From assembly GCF_021730615.1 (NCBI RefSeq), contig NZ_JAJLMN010000001.1, positions 3,917,501-3,981,500 of the forward strand: 64,000 nt of DNA. Direction: 5' to 3'. Positions within the stretch are counted from its first letter, which is position 1, and every line of letters starts with the position of its first letter. This DNA comes from Lichenibacterium dinghuense (GTDB lineage Bacteria > Pseudomonadota > Alphaproteobacteria > Rhizobiales > Beijerinckiaceae). The position numbers were made by a program, and so were the translations under genes. Under the pieces are notes generated by a model. It was not told the DNA's origin, searched no databases, and saw only the letters and a list, made by a program, of their open reading frames with translations. This document shows, one piece after another, positions 43,774 through 58,013 of this stretch.

Positions 43774-45071
43774 GCGTCGCCAGCTTCGAGAGTACGAGGT
43801 TCGCCGGTGGCCAGCGCTACCTCGACGTCGCCGACGGCATAGGATGTGCCCTGGTCCGGGAAGCCATATGGCAGGGCGATCGCTGCAATTGGCTGTGCTG
43901 GAACCTCGAGCCGGGCGCCGGCGGCGCTTTCGTGCCGGTGCTGAAGCCGGCGACGCCCGAGCTCTACAGCGGCGTGTCCGGCATCGCCCTGTTCCTGGCG
44001 CGCCTCCAGGCGGCGACAGGTGACCCCCACCAGAGGCGGGCCGCGCGGGGCGCCTTGCGACAGGCGTTGGCCGCGACCGCGGAATGGTGGCCGACCGGCT
44101 CCGGATTCTACGCTGGCCCCGTCGGGGTCGGCTGGAGCCTCATTCACATCGGCCGATCGCTGGACGATGAGGTCGCCATCGGTCGCGGGTTGGCGCTGCT
44201 CGAACGCGCGGCACGCGAGCCCGTCGCGCCGGGATTCTTCGACCTGCTGAACGGCCGCGCCGGCGCGGCCCTGGGCCTCGTCGCCGCGGCGCGGGCCTTC
44301 GGTCGCGGCGACCTCCTCGCGGGCGCGGTCAGGCTCGCCGAGGAGCTGGTCGCGGCGGCGCGGATCGCGGACGGCGCGATGTCGTGGCCCTCCGGCCTGG
44401 AAGGGCGCGACCTCCTCGGGCTGTCGCACGGCACGGCGGGAGCGGCGCTGGCATTGCACGAGGTCGCCGCAGCGGCGGGGCGCTCGGATTTTCGAGACGC
44501 CGCGCGCGCCTGCCTCCGTTACGAACGGGTCCACTTCGACCGATGGAAAGGCGGCTGGCCCGATTTCCGCATCCTTGCCGGGCAATCGGCCGGCGAGCCG
44601 ACCTATCCCTTCGTCTGGTGCCATGGCGGGGTGGGCATCGGGCTGTCCCGCCTGCGCATCCGCGAGCTCGACCCCGGCGACGCCGAGACCGCCGCGGAGA
44701 TCGATGCCGTGACGGCGGCCGTCACGGCGCGGCTCGCGCGAGGCGTGTCGGCGGAGGAGGACTTCTCCCTCTGCCATGGAGTCGCGGGGATCGGCGAGTT
44801 CCTCGTCGAACTGGCGGTCCGCGTCGGGCGGCCGGAGGCGCTGGAAGCCGCGCGCCGCATCGGCGACGTCGGGGCCGCCGGTTGCCACGACACCGGCAGC
44901 CCGTGGCGGTGCGGCGTGCCACAGGCTGGCGAGACACCGTCCACCATGACGGGCACGACCAGCATCGGCCTCCACTATCTGCGGCTGTTCGACCCCGCCT
45001 GCGCGCCCAGCCTCGCCCTGCCGACCGGCGACTCGCTGGATGTGGCGCAGCCACACCGCGTGGCGGCCTGA
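43770..45071 (+). CDS. LanC-like lanthionine cyclase
   Basis: 433 residues, an alpha/alpha-barrel LanC-family enzyme. All zinc ligands are present: Cys284 (FVWCHGGVGIGLSRL), Cys335 and His336 (FSLCHGVAGIGEFL); the catalytic-region His220 is in GLSHGTAGAALAL. Spacing matches NisC (C284, C330, H331). Repeated Gly-rich turns (LYSGVSGIALFL, FYAGPVGVGWSL, LLNGRAGAALGL) are the barrel repeats. Such enzymes add Cys thiols to dehydrated Thr/Ser to make thioether rings. It starts by an ATGA overlap with the HopA1-like gene. An intact zinc site argues for a real cyclase. Confidence 0.9.
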   Translation: MSVASFESTRFAGGQRYLDVADGIGCALVREAIWQGDRCNWLCWNLEPGAGGAFVPVLKPATPELYSGVSGIALFLARLQAATGDPHQRRAARGALRQALAATAEWWPTGSGFYAGPVGVGWSLIHIGRSLDDEVAIGRGLALLERAAREPVAPGFFDLLNGRAGAALGLVAAARAFGRGDLLAGAVRLAEELVAAARIADGAMSWPSGLEGRDLLGLSHGTAGAALALHEVAAAAGRSDFRDAARACLRYERVHFDRWKGGWPDFRILAGQSAGEPTYPFVWCHGGVGIGLSRLRIRELDPGDAETAAEIDAVTAAVTARLARGVSAEEDFSLCHGVAGIGEFLVELAVRVGRPEALEAARRIGDVGAAGCHDTGSPWRCGVPQAGETPSTMTGTTSIGLHYLRLFDPACAPSLALPTGDSLDVAQPHRVAA

Positions 45072-45109
45072 CAGCGGCCGATCCGTCGACACCAGATAGG
45101 AGCCCCATC

Positions 45110-46954
45110 ATGCCCGATGACGACCCGCGGCCTCGCTCCGCTCCCAAGCCATCGACGCAGCCAGGCCAGCCCGAACCGCAGCGACGCCTAGAGGGAGAGG
45201 CGCCCTCCGCGACGGGCGGGGGGGCGACGCCGCTTGAGCCAGCGCCTCTGTCGCCGCTCGCCGACGCTGCGATCTCCCCCGCTTCCACCCTTCCGCGGGG
45301 CGCCGACGCGACGGAGCCGCCCATCGATGTGGAGGACGCGGGCGGCTCCGGTTCGGGGGGCGGCGGACCTCCGCCGGCGCCCCCGGTCCCCGGCCCGCGA
45401 CAGCCCGAGCGCAGACGCCGCTTCGTGATCTCGCAACTCCTGGCGCAGCATCGCGACCGTCGAACGCGGTCCGACATGGTCGACCTTTTCGCGATGCGGC
45501 TGTCGCGCTCGATCCTGCCGAATGCCGACCTCGTGTCGGACGTCGCGGGCGGCGGCGCGGTGTCCCGGCGCGTCCTGGTCGTCGACGCCGATCCTGAGGA
45601 ACTGGCGGCCAAGCGCCAGGATCTCACGACGGACGCCGTCATCGAGCCCGAGAAGCCAAGGGTGCCCGCGGCGCTGGGCGCCGCATTGCGCTTCGCCCCG
45701 CCAATTCCGGTCCCGGTCCCGGCCGCGGACGGAGGCGCCGCCGGGCCCGGCGTGGGCGGCTCCGTGTCGCTGTTGCTGCGCGGACCGGAGGGCGAGCCGG
45801 TGCAAGGGGCCGTCGTGGTGGCGACGCTGCTGAAGCGCGGCTCGGCGTCCGAGACCTGCGCGGCGGGATCGCGGTCCGACGCCGGGGGGCGCGTCGCAAT
45901 CCCCTTCGACCCGGACATCTGGATGCCAGTCGCGGCCGCGGTCACGCCGGAGAACGGCTACTGGGGCACGTCCGTGCGCTCGCCGCAGGGCGGCCAGACC
46001 GTTCAACTGCTCCGACTCCCTCGCCGCGGGCCGTTCGGGTGGTGGCAGCTCCTGAGCGGGATGCCGAGCTACGACATCTCCGCCGGGCAAGGCCTCGTCG
46101 TGGGCGTGGTGGACACCGGCGTCGGACCGCACCCCTATCTCGACCACGTGCTCCCGGTCGGCGCCTTCCTGAACGGCAGGTTCATGCCCGGCGTGGAGGA
46201 GGGCCGGGACGCCTCGGATCACGGAACACACGTGAGCGGGCTGATCGCCGCCCGGCCCGCGCCGGGCAGCGGCGACTACGGCGGGATGTCACCTGGCGCG
46301 GAGGTCAGGATGGCGAGGGTCTTCGCGCCGGATCGCCTCGCCAACCAGGGCGACATCGCCCTCGCGGTGTCGTCGCTGGCCTCGACCTACAACGCCGACC
46401 TCATCAACCTCAGCCTGGCCGGGGAAGCGTCGGAGATCGAGCAGGACGCCATCATCGTGGCGCGCCGCGAAGGATCGCTCTGCGTCGCCGCGGCGGGCAA
46501 CGGCGGGGGAGGCCCTGTCAGCGCACCCGCGTCCTACCCGGAATGCGCGGCTGTTTCCGCGCTCGGGCTGCTCGGCAGCTTCCCGCCTGACATCGACGCC
46601 TCCGCATCCCTGCCGGGAACGCTCGACAGGTTCGGCGTCGGCGGCCTCTACCTCGCGGCGTTCAGCAACGCCGGACCCGATCTCGCCTGCGCGGCGGCGG
46701 GCGCGGCCGTGATCTCGACCGTGCCGGGGTCGCTGCCGGGCTCCCCGGCCTACGCCGAGATGAGCGGGACCTCGATGGCGGCCCCCCTCGCCGTCGGGGC
46801 GCTGGCGGCCTTGCTGTCCCGCGACGCGACCTACCGCGCCATGCCTCGCTCGGCCGCACGGGCGGACTACGCCGCCGCGGCGCTCGCGAGCCGGGCCATG
46901 GCGGTGGGGCTGGCGCGGGTCTTCGCCGGCGCCGGCCTCGCGCGAGCCAGGTGA
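45110..46954 (+). CDS. Subtilisin-like S8 serine peptidase, probable processing protease of the RiPP locus
   Basis: 614 residues. No signal peptide; the first about 100 residues are Pro/Gly-rich and disordered. Residues about 104-185 (VLVVDADPEELAAKRQ ... VIEPEKP) look like an inhibitor-I9-type propeptide, 216-303 like an Ig/carboxypeptidase-regulatory-type beta sandwich (SVSLLLRGPEGEPVQGAVVV), and 325-610 are the peptidase: Asp335 (GVVDTGVG), His371 (DHGTHVSGL), Asn464 (AAAGNGG) and Ser555 (MSGTSMAAPLA). AGGAG lies eight bases before the ATG, 38 bp after the cyclase gene. A role in cutting the modified precursor is inferred from position; lanthipeptide LanP proteases are also subtilisins. 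Confidence 0.85.
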   Translation: MPDDDPRPRSAPKPSTQPGQPEPQRRLEGEAPSATGGGATPLEPAPLSPLADAAISPASTLPRGADATEPPIDVEDAGGSGSGGGGPPPAPPVPGPRQPERRRRFVISQLLAQHRDRRTRSDMVDLFAMRLSRSILPNADLVSDVAGGGAVSRRVLVVDADPEELAAKRQDLTTDAVIEPEKPRVPAALGAALRFAPPIPVPVPAADGGAAGPGVGGSVSLLLRGPEGEPVQGAVVVATLLKRGSASETCAAGSRSDAGGRVAIPFDPDIWMPVAAAVTPENGYWGTSVRSPQGGQTVQLLRLPRRGPFGWWQLLSGMPSYDISAGQGLVVGVVDTGVGPHPYLDHVLPVGAFLNGRFMPGVEEGRDASDHGTHVSGLIAARPAPGSGDYGGMSPGAEVRMARVFAPDRLANQGDIALAVSSLASTYNADLINLSLAGEASEIEQDAIIVARREGSLCVAAAGNGGGGPVSAPASYPECAAVSALGLLGSFPPDIDASASLPGTLDRFGVGGLYLAAFSNAGPDLACAAAGAAVISTVPGSLPGSPAYAEMSGTSMAAPLAVGALAALLSRDATYRAMPRSAARADYAAAALASRAMAVGLARVFAGAGLARAR

Positions 46955-46960
46955 CGGCCG

Positions 46961-47203
46961 ATGCCGCCCGGCGGCCGGACATACATCCTGGCGCCCCGCC
47001 CCGGAGCGCCCATTCCCGCGGACTGGAAGGACGCCGTCGCGGCGCTGGCCGGCGTCCAGGTGCTCGGCCGCGACGGTCCCGGGCTGCAGATCTCCGCGGC
47101 GCCGGAGGTCGCGGAGGCGGTGCGGGCGAGGTTCGGCGGCGTGCTTCGGATCGAGCCCGTCAGGTCCCGCGCCCCCCGACGCGGGTCGGGACCTGCCCTG
47201 TGA
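46961..47203 (+). CDS. Small protein, possible stand-alone I9-type propeptide/inhibitor of the peptidase
   Basis: 80 residues, starting 6 bp after the peptidase stop. The pattern RTYILAPRPG - helix (ADWKDAVAALAGV) - strand (QVLGRDGPGLQIS) - helix (PEVAEAVRARFG) - strand (VLRIEPV) fits the beta-alpha-beta-beta-alpha-beta fold of subtilisin propeptides, and the terminal IEPV resembles the VIEP of the propeptide-like region in the adjacent peptidase. It may fold or restrain that peptidase. No signal peptide. Function is inference; the gene ends only 4 bp from the convergent glnA stop. Confidence 0.6.
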   Translation: MPPGGRTYILAPRPGAPIPADWKDAVAALAGVQVLGRDGPGLQISAAPEVAEAVRARFGGVLRIEPVRSRAPRRGSGPAL

Positions 47204-47206
47204 GGA

Positions 47207-48616
47207 TCACACCGAATAGTACATGTCGTACTCGACCGGGTGCGGCGTCATCTCGAAGCGCATCACCTCGGCCATCTTAAGCTCGATGTAGCTCTCGATC
47301 AGGTCCTGCGTGAAGACCCCGCCGGCGGTGAGGTAGGCGTGGTCGGCCTTGAGGCTGTCGAGGGCTTCGCGCAGCGAGCCGCACACGGTGGGGATCTGCG
47401 CCAGCTCCGCCTTGGGCAGGTCGTAGAGGTCCTTGTCCATCGCGGCGCCGGGGTCGATCTTGTTCCGGATCCCGTCGAGGCCCGCCATCAGCATCGCCGC
47501 GAAGGCCAGGTAGGGGTTCGCCGCCGGGTCGGGGAAGCGGACCTCGACGCGCTTGGCCTTGGGACTGTTGGTGTAGGGGATGCGGCACGAGGCCGAGCGG
47601 TTGCGCGCCGAATAGGCGAGCAGCACCGGCGCCTCGTAGCCCGGCACCAGCCGCTTGTAGCTGTTGGTCGACGGGTTCGTGAAGGCGTTCAGCGACTTCG
47701 CGTGGCGGATGATGCCGCCGATGTACCACAGGCACTCCTGGCTGAGGTCGGCGTACTTGTCGCCCGCGAACAACGGCACCCCGTCCTTCCAGATCGACTG
47801 GTGCACGTGCATGCCCGAGCCGTTGTCGCCGAACACGGGCTTCGGCATGAAGGTGGCCGACTTGCCGTAGCTCTGCGCGACCTGGTGGACGCAGTACTTG
47901 TAGGCCTGCATGCCGTCCGCCATCAGCGTCAGCCGGTCAAACTTCATGCCGAGTTCGTGCTGGGCGGACGCCACCTCGTGGTGGTGCTTCTCGACCTTGA
48001 CGCCCATCGACGCCATGGCGGCCAGCATCTCGCCGCGCATGTCCTGCGCCGAGTCGAGCGGCGGCACGGGGAAGTAGCCGCCCTTGGTGCGGATGCGGTG
48101 GCCGAGGTTGCCGCCCTCGTAGACCGTGTCGGTGTTGGACGGCAGCTCGATCGCGTCGAGCACGAAGCCGGTGTTGTAGGGGTCGGCCTTGAAGCGCACG
48201 TCGTCGAAGACGAAGAACTCGGCCTCGGGGCCGACGAAGACGCTGTCGCCGATGCCGGTGGACTTCAGGTAGGCCTCGGCCTTCTTGGCGACGCCGCGGG
48301 GGTCGCGGGCGTAGGGCTCGCCGGTGGCGGGCTCCAGCACGTCGCACACGATCGACAGGGTCGAGGCCGAGAAGAACGGGTCCATGCAGGCCGTCTCGGG
48401 GTCCGGCATGAGCGTCATGTCGGACTCGTTGATGGCCTTCCAGCCCGCGATCGACGAGCCGTCGAACATCACGCCTTCGGCGAACAGGTCCTCGTCGACG
48501 ATGGAGACGTCGAAGGTGACGTGCTGCCACTTGCCGCGCGGGTCGGTGAAGCGGAAGTCGACGTATTTGATGTCCTGGTCCCGGATGGCTCTCAGGACAT
48601 CCTGTGCGGTCTTCAT
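47207..48616 (-). CDS. glnA: Type I glutamine synthetase
   Basis: 469 residues, the standard length of GlnA-I. It makes glutamine from glutamate, ammonia and ATP as a cytosolic dodecamer. Signatures: [51 protein letters not shown] and the adenylylation loop [12 protein letters not shown], whose Tyr would be modified by GlnE. It lies 96 bp downstream of glnB on the same strand without an evident promoter of its own, so it is probably expressed from the sigma-54 promoter before glnB. Confidence 0.97.
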   Translation of the reverse strand: MKTAQDVLRAIRDQDIKYVDFRFTDPRGKWQHVTFDVSIVDEDLFAEGVMFDGSSIAGWKAINESDMTLMPDPETACMDPFFSASTLSIVCDVLEPATGEPYARDPRGVAKKAEAYLKSTGIGDSVFVGPEAEFFVFDDVRFKADPYNTGFVLDAIELPSNTDTVYEGGNLGHRIRTKGGYFPVPPLDSAQDMRGEMLAAMASMGVKVEKHHHEVASAQHELGMKFDRLTLMADGMQAYKYCVHQVAQSYGKSATFMPKPVFGDNGSGMHVHQSIWKDGVPLFAGDKYADLSQECLWYIGGIIRHAKSLNAFTNPSTNSYKRLVPGYEAPVLLAYSARNRSASCRIPYTNSPKAKRVEVRFPDPAANPYLAFAAMLMAGLDGIRNKIDPGAAMDKDLYDLPKAELAQIPTVCGSLREALDSLKADHAYLTAGGVFTQDLIESYIELKMAEVMRFEMTPHPVEYDMYYSV

Positions 48617-48712
48617 GCTGTGCTCCGGTGCGGGCGCGCGGGGACGCCCCGCCGGCCGGAGGACTACAAGGCCCCGCGCGGCCGGCGCAAGGCCCGCCGC
48701 CGCCCGGGCCCG

Positions 48713-50762
<2,050 letters not shown>

Positions 50763-50957
50763 CGGGGCCGCGTCCTCCTTCCTCTCCGTGATCGTCGGCC
50801 GGCATGGACGGCAACGGAGACGCGCAGCCGCGGACGGGCGTGGATGCGGCAGCCCACCCGCCCACCTCCGTCCCGTTCCGGCACATTCCCGTCCGGCCCC
50901 CGATTTGCGGCTTCGCCCCCGCGCGGCGCTCCGCCGTGCCGTTTCGGCGAGGTTGCC

Positions 50958-51104
50958 ATGCGTTTCGTGCCCGTCGCCGCGGTCCTGCTCGGGACGGCGG
51001 CCCTCGCCTTCGCCCGTGCCGCGACGGTTGCCCCCGAGGCCGCCCTGCCGGTGTGGGCGCTCTTCACCTTCGCGGTGTCGGCTTTCCGCGAGCCGCTGCG
51101 CTGA
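50958..51104 (+). CDS. Small hydrophobic hypothetical protein, 48 aa
   Basis: Starts MRFVPVAAVLLGTAALAFARA, a signal-peptide or signal-anchor-like sequence, followed by a second hydrophobic stretch (LPVWALFTFAVSAF) and a short polar end. GAGG precedes the ATG at 50958. The open frame continues upstream but without membrane-protein character. Plausible small membrane protein; function unknown. Confidence 0.5.
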   Translation: MRFVPVAAVLLGTAALAFARAATVAPEAALPVWALFTFAVSAFREPLR

Positions 51105-51114
51105 GCCCACTTTT

Positions 51115-51143
51115 TTGCTGCATCGGGCCGGGGGCGTTGATAA
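51115..51143 (+). promoter_or_regulatory. Candidate sigma-70 promoter of tRNA-Leu
   Basis: TTGCTG (51115-51120), 17-bp spacer, TGATAA (51138-51143), ending 34 bp upstream of the mature tRNA 5' end. Confidence 0.45.
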
Positions 51144-51177
51144 GACGCTCCGTCCGGGTTGGCCGGTTGCGAGACGG

Positions 51178-51262
<85 letters not shown>

Positions 51263-51397
51263 TTTCGGCAGGTTCCCACCGGGCCGCGCGGAGCCAGCGC
51301 CGGCCCGATCCTTCCTCGCACCCGTCCTCCGCCCTGCGGCGCCCCGGGAATTGCTTTCGCCGACCCACGGCACCGAGACGAGTGAAGGACTGAGACG

Positions 51398-52813
51398 ATG
51401 CAGGTTACCGAGATCAGCGCCTCCGGGCTCAAGCGCGAATACAAGGTCGTGCTCCCCGCCGCCGATCTGGCGTCCCGCCTCCAGGGCGAACTCGTCGGCA
51501 TGAAGGACAAGGTCCGCATCAACGGCTTCCGCCCCGGCAAGGTGCCGCTGTCGCACCTGAAGCGCCTGTACGGCCGCTCCATCATGGGCGACGTCGTGCA
51601 GAACGCCGTGAACGAGGCCAACCGCAAGATCGTCGAGGACAACAACCTCCGCCTCGCGCTGGAGCCCAAGATCGACCTCGCCTCCGACCAGGCCGAGGTG
51701 GAGCGGGCCATGGAGGCCGAGGGCGACCTGTCCTTCACGGTCGCGGTCGAGACCATCCCGGCCTTCGAGACCGGCTCCTTCGAGGACCTCGAGCTGGAGC
51801 GCCAGGTCGCCGAGATCTCCGACGACGAGATCCAGCGCTCGGTCGACTCGCTCGCGCAGGGCAGCCGCTCCTACACGCCGCGCGAGGGCGACGACGCCGT
51901 CGCGGCCTCGGGCGACCGCCTGAAGATCGACTTCGAGGGCCGCATCGACGACGTGCCCTTCGAGGGCGGCAAGGGCGAGGACGCGCCGCTCGTGCTCGGC
52001 TCGAACACCTTCATCCCCGGCTTTGAGGACCAGCTCGTCGGCGCCAAGGCCGGCGAGGAGCGCCGCATCACGGTGACGTTCCCGGCCGACTACAACGCGG
52101 CCCAGCTCGCCGGCAAGGAGGCCACCTTCGACGTCAAGGTGCGCGAGGTCGGCGCGCCGGGCGAGCAGAAGCTCGACGACGACTTCGCCAAGACCTTCGG
52201 CTTCGACACGTTCGAGGCGCTGCGCGACGCCATCCGGTCGCGCATGCAGGAGGACTTCTCCCGCGCCTCGCGCGACCGCATCAAGCGCTCGCTGCTCGAC
52301 GCGCTCGACAAGCGCTACAGCTTCGAGCTGCCCGAGGGCCTCGTCGGCCAGGAGTTCGACAACATCTGGCGCCAGGTCGGGGCCGAGCAGGGCCGCACCG
52401 GCAAGACCTTCGCCGACGAGGACACGACCGAGGAGGCGGCGCGTGCGGAATATCGCCGCATCGCCGAGCGCCGCGTGCGCCTGGGCCTCGTGCTGGCCGA
52501 GGTCGGCGAGAAGGCCGGCATCAAGGTCGAGGACGCCGAGGTCGGCAAGGCCCTGGTCGAGCTGACGCGCCAGTACCCCGGCCAGGAGAAGGCCGTGTGG
52601 GAGCACTACACCAAGAACCCGCAGGCCTTGAGCGAGATCAAGGCGCCGCTGTTCGAGGAGAAGGTGGTCGACCACATCGTCGGCCAGGCCAAGGTCACCG
52701 AGCGCACCGTGTCGCGCGACGAGCTGTTCAAGCCGCAGGACGACGAGGACGGCGCGCCGAAGTCGGTTCCCGGCATCGAGCAGGCCGGCGCCGAGCAGCC
52801 GTCCGAGGGCTGA
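51398..52813 (+). CDS. tig: Trigger factor
   Basis: 471 residues. The ribosome-bound chaperone that meets nascent chains and catalyses prolyl isomerisation. The N-terminal ribosome-binding domain has [19 protein letters not shown], matching the conserved GFRxGxxP loop. A central FKBP-type PPIase domain follows (about 155-245; [20 protein letters not shown]), then the helical C-terminal chaperone domain, with an acidic tail. It is the first gene of the tig-clpP-clpX-lon group. Confidence 0.96.
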   Translation: MQVTEISASGLKREYKVVLPAADLASRLQGELVGMKDKVRINGFRPGKVPLSHLKRLYGRSIMGDVVQNAVNEANRKIVEDNNLRLALEPKIDLASDQAEVERAMEAEGDLSFTVAVETIPAFETGSFEDLELERQVAEISDDEIQRSVDSLAQGSRSYTPREGDDAVAASGDRLKIDFEGRIDDVPFEGGKGEDAPLVLGSNTFIPGFEDQLVGAKAGEERRITVTFPADYNAAQLAGKEATFDVKVREVGAPGEQKLDDDFAKTFGFDTFEALRDAIRSRMQEDFSRASRDRIKRSLLDALDKRYSFELPEGLVGQEFDNIWRQVGAEQGRTGKTFADEDTTEEAARAEYRRIAERRVRLGLVLAEVGEKAGIKVEDAEVGKALVELTRQYPGQEKAVWEHYTKNPQALSEIKAPLFEEKVVDHIVGQAKVTERTVSRDELFKPQDDEDGAPKSVPGIEQAGAEQPSEG

Positions 52814-52836
52814 CGCCGTGCCCGGCGGGGCGCATG

Positions 52837-52864
52837 TTGCGCTCCGCCGGGGTGGACATATATT
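52837..52864 (+). promoter_or_regulatory. Candidate sigma-70 promoter of clpP
   Basis: TTGCGC (52837-52842), 16-bp spacer and TATATT (52859-52864), an unusually AT-rich hexamer in this sequence, about 48 bp before the clpP start. Confidence 0.45.
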
Positions 52865-52911
52865 CGACGCATGGCCCCGCGGGGCCGCTGACAGGGAAGA
52901 GGGCCGGTCCG

Positions 52912-53541
52912 ATGCAGGATCCGATCGCGATGTACAACAACTACCTCATCCCGCAGGTGATCGAGAACACGAGCCGCGGCGAGCGCGGGTTCGACATCTA
53001 TTCGCGCCTGCTGCGCGAGCGCATCATCTTCCTGACCGGGCCGGTCGAGGACAACATGGCTTCGGTGATCATCGCCCAGCTGCTGTTCCTCGAAGCCGAG
53101 AACCCGAAGAAGGAGATCTCGCTCTACATCAACTCGCCGGGCGGCGTGGTGACGGCGGGCCTCGCCATCTACGACACGATGCAGTTCATCCGCCCCAAGG
53201 TGTCGACCCTCTGCGTCGGCCAGGCCGCGTCGATGGGCTCGCTGCTGCTCTGCGCCGGCGAGGCCGGCATGCGCTACGCGCTGCCCAACGCCCGCGTGAT
53301 GGTGCACCAGCCCTCCGGCGGCTTCCAGGGCCAGGCGTCGGACATCCTGCGCCACGCCGAGGACATCACCAAGATCAAGCGCCGGCTGAACGAGATCTAC
53401 GTCAAGCACACCGGCAAGGACTACGACACGATCGAGCGCACGCTCGACCGCGACCACTTCATGACCGCCGACGAGGCCCAGGCCTTCGGAATCATCGACA
53501 AGGTGGAGACGGTCCGCGTCGAGGCGCCCGAGACGAAGTGA
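52912..53541 (+). CDS. clpP: ATP-dependent Clp protease proteolytic subunit
   Basis: 209 residues forming the double-heptamer protease that works with ClpX (and ClpA). The catalytic triad is Ser107 ([13 protein letters not shown]), His132 ([10 protein letters not shown]) and Asp181 (DRDHFM). [17 protein letters not shown] and [18 protein letters not shown] are family segments. I start at the ATG at 52912 ([14 protein letters not shown]). A second in-frame ATG at 52930 is possible since the N-terminal propeptide varies. Confidence 0.97.
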   Translation: MQDPIAMYNNYLIPQVIENTSRGERGFDIYSRLLRERIIFLTGPVEDNMASVIIAQLLFLEAENPKKEISLYINSPGGVVTAGLAIYDTMQFIRPKVSTLCVGQAASMGSLLLCAGEAGMRYALPNARVMVHQPSGGFQGQASDILRHAEDITKIKRRLNEIYVKHTGKDYDTIERTLDRDHFMTADEAQAFGIIDKVETVRVEAPETK

Positions 53542-53680
53542 GGCGAGCCGCGGGTCTGGCCCGGGGCACGCCGCCCGCCCCGGGCTTGATCTCGCCGGAA
53601 AGCTGTGTTGGCGTCGGACGTCGGCCCCCGGAGACCCTGGCGCGGTGCCGCTCCGCGCAGACCCCCATGGTGCACCTTTC

Positions 53681-53700
53681 ATTAGCCGGCCGCGGCTAAT
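53681..53700. other. Palindrome between clpP and clpX
   Basis: ATTAGCCG (53681-53688) and CGGCTAAT (53693-53700) are perfect 8-bp arms around a 4-nt loop. No T-run follows, and CTTGAAAAA begins immediately after. It may be a regulator site or weak hairpin. Confidence 0.45.
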
Positions 53701-53757
53701 CCTTGAAAAATGATTCGAATCGCGCCCGGCGCGAAGCGGGTCGGACTGGAGACGACA

Positions 53758-55038
<1,281 letters not shown>

Positions 55039-55046
55039 GGGGATCG

Positions 55047-55078
55047 AAGGGGCGGGGCCGGCGACGGTCCCGCCCTTT
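55047..55078 (+). terminator. Hairpin terminator after clpX
   Basis: AAGGGGCGGGGCC (55047-55059) pairs with GGTCCCGCCCTTT (55066-55078), 13 bp with two G-T pairs, ending in TTT. It separates clpX from the lon promoter. Confidence 0.65.
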
Positions 55079-55132
55079 CCCGTCCAGGGCTTGCTCGGGG
55101 CGGGATCGACCCGCGGCCGGCCCGCGATAGTC

Positions 55133-55161
55133 CTTGAATGACGATCGGGTGACCGCCATCT
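55133..55161 (+). promoter_or_regulatory. Sigma-32 (RpoH) heat-shock promoter of lon
   Basis: CTTGAAT (55133-55139), 14 bp, CGCCATCT (55154-55161): one mismatch in each half to CTTGAAA-N13/14-CCCCATNT. It lies in the 317-bp gap between clpX and lon, which holds no gene; the remaining 5' leader (about 190 bp) shows nothing I can name. Confidence 0.7.
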
Positions 55162-55355
55162 TTTGATCAGGGCATCGGCGACGGGGCGGTTCAGGCCGCC
55201 CGATCCGGTCGCTCCGTGCCCCGGGGTGCAGTCGTCTGGCCCCGCGGTGCGCTTCGGTCCCGTCCGGTCACATCCCGGTCGGGCGCCGCGGCGAATGTCC
55301 GACGGCGGCTTCAGGAGAAGCGCCGGCGTGCGTCTCCCTCCCGACAGGATGCAGC

Positions 55356-57779
<2,424 letters not shown>

Positions 57780-57806
57780 CCCGACCGGGATCGGGCCGAA
57801 ACCAGG

Positions 57807-57838
57807 AAGGGCCGCGCATCGCAGGATGCGCGGCCCTT
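57807..57838 (+). terminator. Strong hairpin terminator after lon
   Basis: AAGGGCCGCGCATC (57807-57820), loop GCAG, GATGCGCGGCCCTT (57825-57838), a perfect 14-bp stem followed by CTTC. Confidence 0.8.
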
Positions 57839-58013
57839 CTTCGTCGATGGGGCTTCGGTCTCCGGTCTGCTTCCCCGGCCTCGTCCGTCGGACCCGGCTC
57901 AGGGCGCGGGAGGTCGGGATGGGTCTGGACGACCGCGGGCCGCGGCGGAGCGGCCTGGCCCGCGAACCGAAACGGCGCCCGGAGGCGCCGTTCCGACCTC
58001 GCCGGTGCGTGGC

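Noticed and set aside
53702-53730. Sigma-32 promoter before clpX, based on CTTGAAA.
   Set aside because: The -35-like element is good, but no CCCCATNT-like -10 occurs at 13-15 bp; only a generic GC-rich stretch follows.
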